DNA from: Bacteroidota bacterium
GTDB taxonomy: Bacteria > Bacteroidota > Ignavibacteria > Ignavibacteriales > Ignavibacteriaceae
Assembly (NCBI GenBank): GCA_023406915.1
Contig: JAEXTR010000153.1
Coordinates: forward strand, 1 to 14,537
Length of the DNA stretch: 14,537 nucleotides
Direction of reading: 5' to 3'
The position numbers and the translations under genes were made by a program. Every line of letters starts with the position of its first letter. Position 1 is the first letter of the stretch. Below the pieces are notes generated by a model. It did not search any database and was not told where the DNA came from. It worked only from the letters and a program-made list of their open reading frames with translations. Positions 1-6,976 of this stretch are shown piece after piece.

Positions 1-486
1 CAGATGATCGTACCCGCTTATCCAGTACCTTTTACCCTCCAGTCATATTTCGTAATGCTATCCGGAGCTCTCCTCGGTTCGAGGTGGGGGGCTGCCAGTC
101 AGATTATTTACCTTTTCCTTGGTGCCATCGGACTGCCGGTTTTTGCGGAGTTGTCGGGCGGATTTCATTTTCTGATCGGGATTTCTGGCGGGTACCTGCT
201 TGCTTTTCCGGTTAGCGCTTTCATTACAGGTTTGATTTGTGAGCAGATTGATAACTGGTTTGGACTTCTGCTCGGACTTTTCATCGGCACCATAGCTATT
301 TTGATTATTGGCTCATTATATATGACAGTATTATTAGAAAAAAATATTGCCATTTCATTATATGACGGGCTCACCAAGTTTACCGAATGGTCATCACTTA
401 AACTTGTGATGGCGTTTGGCACAGTATTACTTTATCGGTTTTTCCGGAAAGTCAGAACTCAATCATCGATCACTAATAAAACGTAA
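1..486 (+). CDS. bioY: BioY family biotin transporter S-component, 5' end outside window
   Basis: This is the substrate-binding membrane component (S-component) of an energy-coupling-factor biotin transporter, which captures biotin at the cytoplasmic membrane. The visible part has the BioY signature PVPFTLQ followed by a hydrophobic stretch and LLGSRWGA, then YLFLGAIGLPVFA and a Gly-rich GISGGYLLAFP segment. Several membrane helices fill the rest, and the C-terminus is basic. An ATG lies at position 4, but family members normally carry about 25-35 more residues (a first membrane helix) before this motif, and the frame is open to base 1. I therefore read the gene as truncated by the window edge rather than starting at 4. 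The next gene begins 5 bp after the stop, so the two are probably co-transcribed. No EcfA or EcfT gene is visible here; BioY proteins either share these or work alone. Confidence 0.9.
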   Translation, partial: QMIVPAYPVPFTLQSYFVMLSGALLGSRWGAASQIIYLFLGAIGLPVFAELSGGFHFLIGISGGYLLAFPVSAFITGLICEQIDNWFGLLLGLFIGTIAILIIGSLYMTVLLEKNIAISLYDGLTKFTEWSSLKLVMAFGTVLLYRFFRKVRTQSSITNKT

Positions 487-491
487 CTGAT

Positions 492-2489
492 ATGGATATT
501 AAGAATTTCATCTTCATTCCACTGTTCATCGGGGCAGTGCTCATGTTTTTATTTAATATCCGCAGAATCGTGGATTATGTAAGGACTGGAAAGCCTGAAA
601 ACCGGTTTGATAAGATAGGTGAGAGGATAAAGAATGTATTAGTCATTGCCATTGCGCAAAAAAAGCTGTTCCGGGATGGCTTTGCAGGGATTCTTCATGC
701 ACTGATATTCTGGGGATTTTTGCTTTTCCTTTCATCAGTTGCAGAACTTGTGTTTCAGGGCTTTTATTCCGGCTTCAATTATGGGTTTCTTGGCCCACTG
801 CTTACAGTTTTTACCCTCATACAGGACTTTTTTGGCATTCTCGTGATTCTGGCAGTGCTCTTTTCTTTTTACCGGCGTTACATTGTAAAAGTAAAACGCC
901 TGGTTGTTGATAAGGAAGGGCAGTGGGATGCAGCGCTGATACTTTCGCTTATTCTGATGGTTGTGATTTCGATGTTCGGTCAGAATATTGCACATTCTGC
1001 ACAACCTGGTAAGTTACTCGCTTATGAGTACAGACCAATCAGTGAGGCACTTGCAGGTGTGTTTTTCCCGGCATCATGTGGTTGTTCGGTGTTTTGGTAT
1101 GAGGTTTTTTGGTGGAGTCACGCCGCGTTTGTCTTCGGCTTTTTGAATTACCTTCCTTTTTCCAAGCATTTGCACGTAATTACCTCAATCCCGAATGTAT
1201 ATTTTGCAAATACTGCAGATAAAAGAAATATTGTTCAACCGATCAATTTCGAAGATGAATCACTTGATACTATTGGTGCTGATGATGTTGACAAACTGAG
1301 CTGGAAAGCATTACTTGATGGTTTCTCATGCACAGAATGTGGTCGCTGCACATCAGTATGTCCAGCGAATACTACAGGAAAAACCCTCTCGCCACGCAAA
1401 ATTATTACTGATATAAGAGACAGAGTCCTCGAAAAGTCACCTTTGATACTCAAGGGTATTACTGAGGGGGATTTGACTGGCAAAACACTTGTGCACAATC
1501 ATACTTCCGATTTAGAAATCTGGGAGTGTACGACCTGTAATGCGTGTGTTGAAGAATGTCCGGTAATGATTGAGCATGTTCCATCAATTCTGGAGATGAG
1601 ACGTCATTTAGTAATGACGGAATCCGAGTTTCCACCTGAGCTGGCAGCAACGTTCAGAAATATGGAAGTAAGTGGTTCTCCATGGGCTAGTGATCCTACC
1701 GAGCGCGGTAAGTGGGCTGAAGACCTGGATGTCAAAACGATGTCAGAAGATGCGAACGCGGAGTATTTGTTCTGGGTGGGATGTGCTGGTTCCTACGACC
1801 CAAGATCGATACAGGTTTCCCGTGCTATCGTTCAACTGATGCAGAAAGCCGGAATCAGCTTCCGAATTTTAGGTGCAGAAGAAAAGTGTAATGGTGATAC
1901 TGCGCGAAGACTTGGAAATGAATATCTTGCACAGGAATTAATGAAATCAAATATTGAGGTGTTAAATAATTATGCAGTAAAAAAGATTTTTACTGCTTGT
2001 CCACACTGTTTTAATTCATTAAAGAACGAATTTCCACAGTTTGGGGGAAACTTTGAGGTATTTCACCATTCTGAGTTATTGACAAATTTAATAAATGAAG
2101 GTAAATTGAGGGTCAAGGAATCAAAAAATTTGGCTCAAACAATAACGTATCACGATTCCTGTTATCTTGGAAGATATAATCAGATATACGATCAGCCCCG
2201 CACAGTGCTAGCTGCTGGGGCTTCCGCACCTATATCAGAGATGGAACGAAATGGAAGCAAAGGTTTCTGTTGCGGTGCTGGCGGCGGAAGAATGTTCCTG
2301 GAAGATGTGGAAGGCGGTCGAATAAATGAGGAGCGTACAAAGGAAGCGCTCTCGTTGCATCCGGATATAATAAGTACTGCCTGTCCTTTCTGTATGACAA
2401 TGATGACCGATGGCGTAAAGGCGTTCGATAAATCGGATTCCGTTGCGGTTAAAGATATAGCAGAAATTCTGATAGATAACATTCATTAA
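492..2489 (+). CDS. Membrane-bound Fe-S oxidoreductase, FadF/ETF:menaquinone-reductase type
   Basis: This 665-residue protein joins a NarI-like membrane part to a soluble iron-sulfur part. About five hydrophobic helices occupy residues 5-220, with histidines (H69, H168, H210, H226/H228) placed as possible heme b ligands. Two 4Fe-4S motifs follow: C280/C283/C286/C290 and C346/C349/C352/C356. Two heterodisulfide-reductase-like cysteine-rich (CCG) domains come next: C431, C466 and C503-x2-C506, then C557, C593-C594 and C631-x2-C634. The first has KCNGD instead of CCG, as is common in this family. This order matches FadF of Bacillus and Rv0338c-like proteins, which are thought to pass electrons from electron-transfer flavoprotein to menaquinone during fatty acid beta-oxidation. 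No etfAB genes are in the window, so the electron donor is inferred. The ATG follows bioY by 5 bp without a clear Shine-Dalgarno. Confidence 0.86.
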   Translation: MDIKNFIFIPLFIGAVLMFLFNIRRIVDYVRTGKPENRFDKIGERIKNVLVIAIAQKKLFRDGFAGILHALIFWGFLLFLSSVAELVFQGFYSGFNYGFLGPLLTVFTLIQDFFGILVILAVLFSFYRRYIVKVKRLVVDKEGQWDAALILSLILMVVISMFGQNIAHSAQPGKLLAYEYRPISEALAGVFFPASCGCSVFWYEVFWWSHAAFVFGFLNYLPFSKHLHVITSIPNVYFANTADKRNIVQPINFEDESLDTIGADDVDKLSWKALLDGFSCTECGRCTSVCPANTTGKTLSPRKIITDIRDRVLEKSPLILKGITEGDLTGKTLVHNHTSDLEIWECTTCNACVEECPVMIEHVPSILEMRRHLVMTESEFPPELAATFRNMEVSGSPWASDPTERGKWAEDLDVKTMSEDANAEYLFWVGCAGSYDPRSIQVSRAIVQLMQKAGISFRILGAEEKCNGDTARRLGNEYLAQELMKSNIEVLNNYAVKKIFTACPHCFNSLKNEFPQFGGNFEVFHHSELLTNLINEGKLRVKESKNLAQTITYHDSCYLGRYNQIYDQPRTVLAAGASAPISEMERNGSKGFCCGAGGGRMFLEDVEGGRINEERTKEALSLHPDIISTACPFCMTMMTDGVKAFDKSDSVAVKDIAEILIDNIH

Positions 2490-2500
2490 CAATCAACTTT

Positions 2501-2506
2501 GAGGTG
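2501..2506 (+). promoter_or_regulatory. Ribosome binding site of the Hc1-like gene
   Basis: GAGGTG ends 4 bases before the ATG at 2511. It decides for this ATG over the upstream in-frame TTG at 2499, which would overlap the site itself. Confidence 0.55.
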
Positions 2507-2510
2507 CTCA

Positions 2511-2705
2511 ATGGAAAAATTCCAACAACTGTTAGACCACGTACATGCGCTGGAAGGTGACTTTCAGAAATTTTACGTTAAGGGACAGGCTGCTGCCGGT
2601 ACCCGTCTGCGTAAAGGTCTGAGTGATCTGAAAAAGCTTGCACAAGATGTAAGGAACGATGTTCAGGCAGTTAAGGGTCAAAGAAAAGACTCAGAAGAAA
2701 AATAA
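2511..2705 (+). CDS. Hc1-like histone H1-type DNA-binding protein
   Basis: This is a 64-residue, Lys/Arg-rich, highly charged protein with no signal peptide or membrane segment. The sequence runs MEKFQQLLDHVHALEGDF, then FYVKGQAAAGTRLRKGLSDL and KKLAQDVRNDVQ. The KG-xAAGTRxRKxLxxLKxLAQDxR pattern is that of the short Hc1/histone-H1-like proteins found in Chlamydia and widely in Bacteroidota and Chlorobiota, which bind DNA non-specifically and help compact the nucleoid. The start at 2511 is preferred over a TTG at 2499 in the same frame because GAGGTG at 2501-2506 lies just upstream as a ribosome binding site. The gap to the preceding oxidoreductase gene is 21 bp, so it probably shares the transcript, and a strong terminator follows at 2821-2855. 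There is no functional link to the upstream genes that I can see. Confidence 0.82.
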   Translation: MEKFQQLLDHVHALEGDFQKFYVKGQAAAGTRLRKGLSDLKKLAQDVRNDVQAVKGQRKDSEEK

Positions 2706-2996
2706 CAACCGTTTCCGGGGTCTCTTACAGGTTGGGTTCAGCCATTGATGTTTCCCCAGTTCTGATTTAGATTATTTACGCCGGGTATCCTTATCACAGT
2801 ATCCGTCACAAGTGTGTTCTAACCCCTGTCCGTATAGTTGCGGCAGGGGTTTTTTCGTAATTCCAGAGCTGATGTCTCCCTTCTGATAATCTTATCACTT
2901 TTTCTCACCGCTCGTAATGTTTTATATTTTTCTCTGGCAGCTTAGTGTTATTTTTAGGGGTTATTTTCAACAAACTCTATAGTACTCGTGAGATTC
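2706..2996. other. Intergenic stretch with one terminator and no gene
   Basis: Apart from the terminator at 2821-2855 I see no coding or RNA gene. A weak TATATTTT at 2923-2930 resembles the Bacteroidota -7 element, but no TTG lies at the right distance upstream, so I do not call a promoter. AGGGG at 2956-2960 is too far (more than 30 bases) from the next start to be a ribosome binding site. Confidence 0.5.
2821..2855 (+). terminator. Rho-independent terminator closing the bioY-Fe-S-Hc1 unit
   Basis: The arm AACCCCTG at 2821-2828 pairs with CAGGGGTT at 2844-2851. After a single bulged T the stem continues with CCG pairing with CGG around an 8-base loop. It is followed by a run of six T (2850-2855). 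It sits 115 bp after the Hc1-like stop and separates this unit from the DUF5916 gene. Confidence 0.85.
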
Positions 2997-5222
2997 ATGC
3001 GACTTTTCATCTGTATCCTGTTCTTTTCTTTATCAAATGCACTCATTTCTCAGGTTCCACCTCGTTTCCATCCGGAGATGAGTTCAGAAAAAATTAGTTC
3101 TCCCATCAGTATTGACGGAGCTTTAAGTGATCCTGCCTGGTTGGTTGCAACTCCGGTAGAGTTACTCTACGAGATGAAACCTGGTGACAATCTGCCTGCA
3201 AGACAGAGAACAGTTGTTCGTTCAGTGTATGATGATAGTCATATCTATTTTAGTTTCCTCTGCTATGATACGGATCCAACAAAGATCAGGGCGAATCTGA
3301 CTGATCGCGACCAGATATTTGATGATGACAATGTATTTGTTTTACTCGACCTCTATCATGACACACAGAAGGCCATTGAACTTGGTGTTAATCCGTTTGG
3401 TGTACAGGGTGATCTTATGGCCACGGCAGAAAGTGAAGATGCTTCATTTGATATGATTTGGTATTCAGGAGCGCAAAGGCATGATAGTGGCTGGAGTGCA
3501 GAGATAAAAATTCCCTTTACCAGTCTCCACTACCCAGATAGGGAGGAACAAGTATGGGGAATTCATCTGGTAAGAAACTTCCCACGGGAGAGTAAGATCG
3601 CATTTTCATGGGCAGCAATCAACAAGCATGTCAGTTCATTACTTCCACAGACGGGTACAATTACCGGAATTAGTATCTCAGGACAGGGAGGACTTATTGA
3701 GCTGTTACCCTATGCATTGTTCCAAAAGAGTATTGTATTGCAGGATTATTCTGACCCTGACGCAGGGAAAGCTTATCCGGCACCCGAAAGTCGGTTCGGT
3801 TTTGGTCTGAAGTATATGCCTGCTCCTGACTTTACCCTCAACGCTGTATTGAATCCTGACTTCAGTCAAATTGAGTCTGATGCTGATCAGATCTCGGTAA
3901 ATGCACCCTTTGCCCTCAACTTTCCAGAAAAGCGCCCATTTTTCCTCATTGGTGCAGAGTTGTTTTACTCTGATATTTACTACTCCCGATCGATTAACGA
4001 TCCACTTGGGGCGGCAACAGTGAATGGCAGGTCAGGGGGGATGTCCTATTACTTCCTGAGCGCCTATGACCGGAAAACAATAATTACCGTTCCAAATGAG
4101 TACCGCTCTCATACGGCTGCAACCAACCTTCACTCACTGGCGAATATAACCAGAGTTCGTTACGATTTTGGTAACGAGACTTTTGTTGGAGGTCATCTTT
4201 ATTCAAGAAATCTGGATGGTGGGGCAAATTACCTGGCTGGAATCGATTTTAATTATAAGATGTCGGTCAACTGGTCGCTCAGAGGTGAGCTCTATGCTAC
4301 ACTTACTGAGGAGCTGAATTTACCTAATGAATTGAAAACGAATGCAAAAATTGGAACAACTGATCACACTGTTGCTTTTGATGGTGAGCACTATACAGGA
4401 ATAGGTGGAAAAACACAATTGAGGTATGGATCAAAACACTATAACGGTACTTTCAGTGTTACTTCAATCATGCCGACCTTTCAAAGCTATAACGGTCTGG
4501 TAACAATGGTGAATTTTTATGAAGCATTTACGAATCATTCATTTACTGCATATCCTGAAGATTCATTTCTTGATAAGCTGAGCTTCAGTTGTGGAACTGG
4601 CTTTAAATGGGCTTTTAATGGCACGCATAAGGAACAGTTTCTCTATCCCCAGGTATCATTTCTCTTTAAGGGACAAACGGAATTAGGGATCGCTTACATG
4701 CCATTAAATGACGAAGTGTTTTTCGGAAAATGGTACCGTGGAATGACACGGCTGTCCGTGGAAATCAGCTCAAGACCCATAAAGGAATTAACCTTCGAGG
4801 CGAATGGATCCATTGGTAAATACATCTACCGTACTTCGACACCTGAATTAGGGGAAGGGCATAATGCATCTATTTCAGTTACGTTCAAGCCATCCAGCCA
4901 GTTCAGTCTGGAAGCTTCTTACTCCAGAGCCAGACTTGAGAGTATTGATCGGGGTAACTTGTTGTATGATGGCAACCTCTACCGTGTAACAGGTATTTAC
5001 CAGTTTTCCCAGGAACTCTTCGTCAGGGTCATTACACAAGTAAATACTTTTGATTCATACTTCTCAGTGTATCCGCTGATCAGTTATAAGTTGAACGCCT
5101 TCACAACCTTCTTTTTAGGGGCGAACTCAGAGTATATCGACTATGATCAGCCATATGGAGTACGGAATGCCGGGCAGCACTACTTTTTGAAAGTACAGTA
5201 TCTTCTCGGGTTCAATGTTTAA
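2997..5222 (+). CDS. CBM9-like domain + DUF5916 outer-membrane-type protein
   Basis: This protein of about 741 residues begins with a signal peptide (MRLFICILFFSLSNALISQ). A CBM9-like domain spans roughly residues 30-220 and shows SIDGALSDPAW, DDSHIYFSFLCYD, DDDNVFVLLDLYHD and GWSAEIKIPFTSL. The remaining 500 or so residues match the DUF5916 pattern (LLPYALFQK; LNAVLNPDFSQIESDADQI; FPEKRPFF). They are rich in alternating aromatic and polar strands and end in YLLGFNV, which suggests an outer-membrane beta-barrel. CBM9 domains usually bind reducing ends of glycans; the role of DUF5916 is unknown, so a function in glycan binding or uptake is inferred. A GTG at 2988 would add three residues (MRF) and cannot be excluded; neither start has a good Shine-Dalgarno. 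The gene stands alone between a terminator and the LacI operator region. Its N-terminal domain is shared with two genes downstream. Confidence 0.85.
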   Translation: MRLFICILFFSLSNALISQVPPRFHPEMSSEKISSPISIDGALSDPAWLVATPVELLYEMKPGDNLPARQRTVVRSVYDDSHIYFSFLCYDTDPTKIRANLTDRDQIFDDDNVFVLLDLYHDTQKAIELGVNPFGVQGDLMATAESEDASFDMIWYSGAQRHDSGWSAEIKIPFTSLHYPDREEQVWGIHLVRNFPRESKIAFSWAAINKHVSSLLPQTGTITGISISGQGGLIELLPYALFQKSIVLQDYSDPDAGKAYPAPESRFGFGLKYMPAPDFTLNAVLNPDFSQIESDADQISVNAPFALNFPEKRPFFLIGAELFYSDIYYSRSINDPLGAATVNGRSGGMSYYFLSAYDRKTIITVPNEYRSHTAATNLHSLANITRVRYDFGNETFVGGHLYSRNLDGGANYLAGIDFNYKMSVNWSLRGELYATLTEELNLPNELKTNAKIGTTDHTVAFDGEHYTGIGGKTQLRYGSKHYNGTFSVTSIMPTFQSYNGLVTMVNFYEAFTNHSFTAYPEDSFLDKLSFSCGTGFKWAFNGTHKEQFLYPQVSFLFKGQTELGIAYMPLNDEVFFGKWYRGMTRLSVEISSRPIKELTFEANGSIGKYIYRTSTPELGEGHNASISVTFKPSSQFSLEASYSRARLESIDRGNLLYDGNLYRVTGIYQFSQELFVRVITQVNTFDSYFSVYPLISYKLNAFTTFFLGANSEYIDYDQPYGVRNAGQHYFLKVQYLLGFNV

Positions 5223-5415
5223 GATCAGGTGGTGATTCACACTTGCATTTTACGATCCCCCTGACAGGGAAGCTATTGATATTTTTTTTATCACTCCTTT
5301 GAAACTGGAACGGAAGGAATGATGCTTTATTCCTTCCGAGTGCCTTCCGGAGATTTCTAAACTCCTTCATTTAGGGCAAAAAAAAATCCCCCTCACTGAT
5401 TCTAATCGATTTTAG
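5223..5415. other. Non-coding stretch upstream of the sugar-locus promoter
   Basis: No gene is seen. It holds the hairpin at 5311-5338, a run of nine A followed by TCCCCCTC around 5380-5395, and AT-rich sequence leading into the promoter at 5416. Confidence 0.5.
5311..5338. other. Perfect 10-bp stem hairpin after the DUF5916 gene
   Basis: CGGAAGGAAT at 5311-5320 is exactly complementary to ATTCCTTCCG at 5329-5338, with an 8-base loop (GATGCTTT). It lies 89 bp after the DUF5916 stop, where a terminator would be expected, but no T-run follows in either direction. It could be a transcript 3'-end or stability structure, or a protein-binding inverted repeat. Confidence 0.5.
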
Positions 5416-5446
5416 TTGACACAGGAATGGATAATTGCTAATTTTG
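5416..5446 (+). promoter_or_regulatory. Promoter of the LacI/GH94 locus
   Basis: TTGACA at 5416-5421 is followed after 17 bp by TAATTT at 5439-5444. Extended by two bases this reads TAATTTTG (5439-5446), which is the Bacteroidota -7 element TAnnTTTG. The same stretch thus satisfies both the general sigma-70 pattern and the Bacteroidota pattern. The predicted transcription start is near 5451-5453, at the left edge of the first operator, which fits direct repression. Confidence 0.75.
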
Positions 5447-5450
5447 CGGC

Positions 5451-5470
5451 AAATGTAAGCGCTTACATTT
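5451..5470. promoter_or_regulatory. LacI-family operator O1 (20-bp perfect palindrome)
   Basis: AAATGTAAGCGCTTACATTT is a perfect palindrome centred between 5460 and 5461. Its core TGTAAGCGCTTACA has the central CG and the TGwAAnCGnTnwCA arrangement known for LacI/CcpA-type operators. It overlaps the predicted transcription start. The likely ligand is the LacI-family protein encoded 1.5 kb downstream. Confidence 0.88.
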
Positions 5471-5473
5471 AAA

Positions 5474-5491
5474 AATGTAAGCGCTTACATT
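5474..5491. promoter_or_regulatory. LacI-family operator O2 (18-bp perfect palindrome)
   Basis: AATGTAAGCGCTTACATT repeats bases 5452-5469 exactly, with its centre 22 bp downstream of O1. That is about two helical turns, so two repressor dimers could bind on the same face of the DNA. It lies in the transcribed leader, upstream of the first gene. Confidence 0.88.
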
Positions 5492-5507
5492 ACGGGGAGA
5501 GCGTAAT

Positions 5508-5621
5508 ATGTGGGAAAAGACGGATTTAGAAATAGCTCAATGCATAACACAATACAATCCATCACAAACAAACGGAGTAATCCTATGGTACACGCAAGGT
5601 ACTTTATCCTGTTACTGTTAA
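5508..5621 (+). CDS. Possible 37-residue leader ORF overlapping the next gene
   Basis: An ATG at 5508 opens a 37-codon frame (MWEKTDLEIAQCITQ... ending LSCYC) preceded by GGGGAGAG at 5494-5501, a better Shine-Dalgarno than most genes here have. It ends at 5621, 34 bases inside the following secreted-protein gene and in another frame. The peptide resembles nothing I know. It may be chance, or a leader whose translation affects the overlapping start. The Shine-Dalgarno lies immediately after operator O2. Confidence 0.22.
   Translation: MWEKTDLEIAQCITQYNPSQTNGVILWYTQGTLSCYC
5574..5577 (+). promoter_or_regulatory. Ribosome binding site deciding the start at 5585
   Basis: GGAG sits 7 bases before the ATG at 5585. 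Together with the signal peptide beginning exactly there, it rules for this start over the in-frame GTG at 5510 and ATG at 5540. Confidence 0.7.
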
Positions 5622-6913
5622 CAGTATTTGTTTTCAGTAGTCAGAACAGCAACGCTCAGGCAGTTGCAGACCCCGCTAGTCTTCCGGTCTATTCAGCAGC
5701 TGGCACTATAACAGTTGACGGTCTGTTAAATGAACCCTCCTGGGCAGCAAACAAACCTCACCTCATGTTCAAAATCAACGGAACCCCCACCGGCAATTCC
5801 AACACACCAACAGGTCATGCCATTGTAAAAGAGCCATACAAAGACACTTCGGTTACCTACGTGAAGTTTCTCCGTATGGGTACGCAACTGTATATTGGTT
5901 TCACGTCCAATGATAAACAGGTTTGCCGGTTTGACTGGGAAGGCGACGGAATGTTTATGAAGATCAAGAATTCTGCGAACGAAGAAAAAGAATTCAAGAT
6001 GTATGTAGGTGTTGTAAACAACGTCCCACAGTTTGTTTTCGAAACAAATGCCCCAGCCGGTGCCGGTTCAGGAGTTGGTGTAGCAGCCCAAGGAACGACT
6101 ATCTATGATTCAACGAATGTTGATAATGGCTATTCATGCGAAATGGTCATCAATCTTGATGTGCTTGGCTTCAATGCTTCAACCCCATCCGTTCAGATTC
6201 TGATCAACATCTTCGATCCAGATAATTATAGCCTTAACGTTCCCCCATGGGGCGCAAACGGTAACTATGCAAAGCAGTGGTGGGGTTCTGAATGGGGAGG
6301 TACCCTCAGGACACTCAATCTGCTTCCAGACATCGTCCCTGTTGAGCTGACTTCCTTTACAGCTGCTTACGTTGGAAACAGTGTTTCATTGAAATGGAAT
6401 ACCGCATCCGAAACAAACAATGCTGGTTTTGAAATTGAGCGCAGTGCGAATGATGGTGCCTTCGTTTCTCTCGGCTTTGTTAAGGGAAATGGTACTACAT
6501 CAAATACTTCTACCTATGCTTATGTTGATGGAAACATCCTTCCAAATACCAACTACAGTTACCGCTTGAAACAGATCGATCTTAACGGTGAGTGCACATA
6601 TTCTGAGATCGTAGTACTTGGTGCCTCAATGCCAGTTGAGTTCGCTTTGCATCAAAATTATCCGAATCCATTCAACCCTGCGACAACAGTCAGCTTTGCA
6701 CTGCCGGTAAAGGCGCAGGTTTCACTGGATGTATACAGTTTGCTGGGTGAGAAAGTCATGTCTGTTGTGAATGGCAGTCTCGATGCCGGAACACATACCT
6801 ATCAGGTTAATGCATCTGAGCTTACATCTGGTGTATATATCTATAGTCTTTCTGCTGTTGACGCTGCCGGTCATGCAACTTTACTTACAAAAAAGATGAC
6901 GCTCCTAAAATAA
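5585..6913 (+). CDS. Secreted CBM9-like protein with Fn3-like module and T9SS sorting domain
   Basis: This 442-residue protein starts with a signal peptide (MVHARYFILLLLTVFVFSS..., cut near SNA-QA, residue 23). A CBM9-like sugar-binding domain covers about residues 38-245, opening with TITVDGLLNEPSW and closing with GYSCEMVINLDVLGF and a Trp-rich QWWGSEWGG. A fibronectin-III-like module at about 251-344 (PVELTSFTAAYVGNSVSLKW) follows. The C-terminal T9SS type A sorting domain at about 349-442 carries YPNPFNPATT and ends KKMTLLK. It should cross the outer membrane by the type IX system and stay attached to the cell surface. No catalytic domain is visible, so binding is the probable job. It is the first gene after the double operator, hence probably strongly inducible, and a hairpin terminator follows 8 bp after the stop. 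Length and fold resemble no enzyme that I recognise. Confidence 0.86.
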   Translation: MVHARYFILLLLTVFVFSSQNSNAQAVADPASLPVYSAAGTITVDGLLNEPSWAANKPHLMFKINGTPTGNSNTPTGHAIVKEPYKDTSVTYVKFLRMGTQLYIGFTSNDKQVCRFDWEGDGMFMKIKNSANEEKEFKMYVGVVNNVPQFVFETNAPAGAGSGVGVAAQGTTIYDSTNVDNGYSCEMVINLDVLGFNASTPSVQILINIFDPDNYSLNVPPWGANGNYAKQWWGSEWGGTLRTLNLLPDIVPVELTSFTAAYVGNSVSLKWNTASETNNAGFEIERSANDGAFVSLGFVKGNGTTSNTSTYAYVDGNILPNTNYSYRLKQIDLNGECTYSEIVVLGASMPVEFALHQNYPNPFNPATTVSFALPVKAQVSLDVYSLLGEKVMSVVNGSLDAGTHTYQVNASELTSGVYIYSLSAVDAAGHATLLTKKMTLLK

Positions 6914-6921
6914 TCGTCATT

Positions 6922-6956
6922 ATGGGTGGTTCCGCCGGGACCACCCATACTTTTTT
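6922..6956 (+). terminator. Hairpin terminator/attenuator between the secreted protein and lacI-type gene
   Basis: ATGGGTGGTTCC at 6922-6933 pairs with GGGACCACCCAT at 6937-6948 (one G-T pair) around a 3-base loop. After AC comes a run of six T (6951-6956). It ends only 20 bp before the regulator's ATG, leaving no room for a separate promoter. It probably lets part of transcription through, giving much of the first gene and little of the regulator and enzyme. Confidence 0.85.
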
Positions 6957-6976
6957 CAACAAAACCAGTACACATT

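Noticed and set aside
5510..5584. GTG start at 5510 for the first secreted protein
   Set aside because: No signal peptide begins there, while 5585 has GGAG at a good distance and a typical signal sequence.
6926..6976. Upstream in-frame ATG that would extend the LacI-family protein by 17 residues
   Set aside because: It lies inside the terminator stem and encodes a Pro-rich stretch absent from the family; the ATG at 6977 gives the usual N-terminus.
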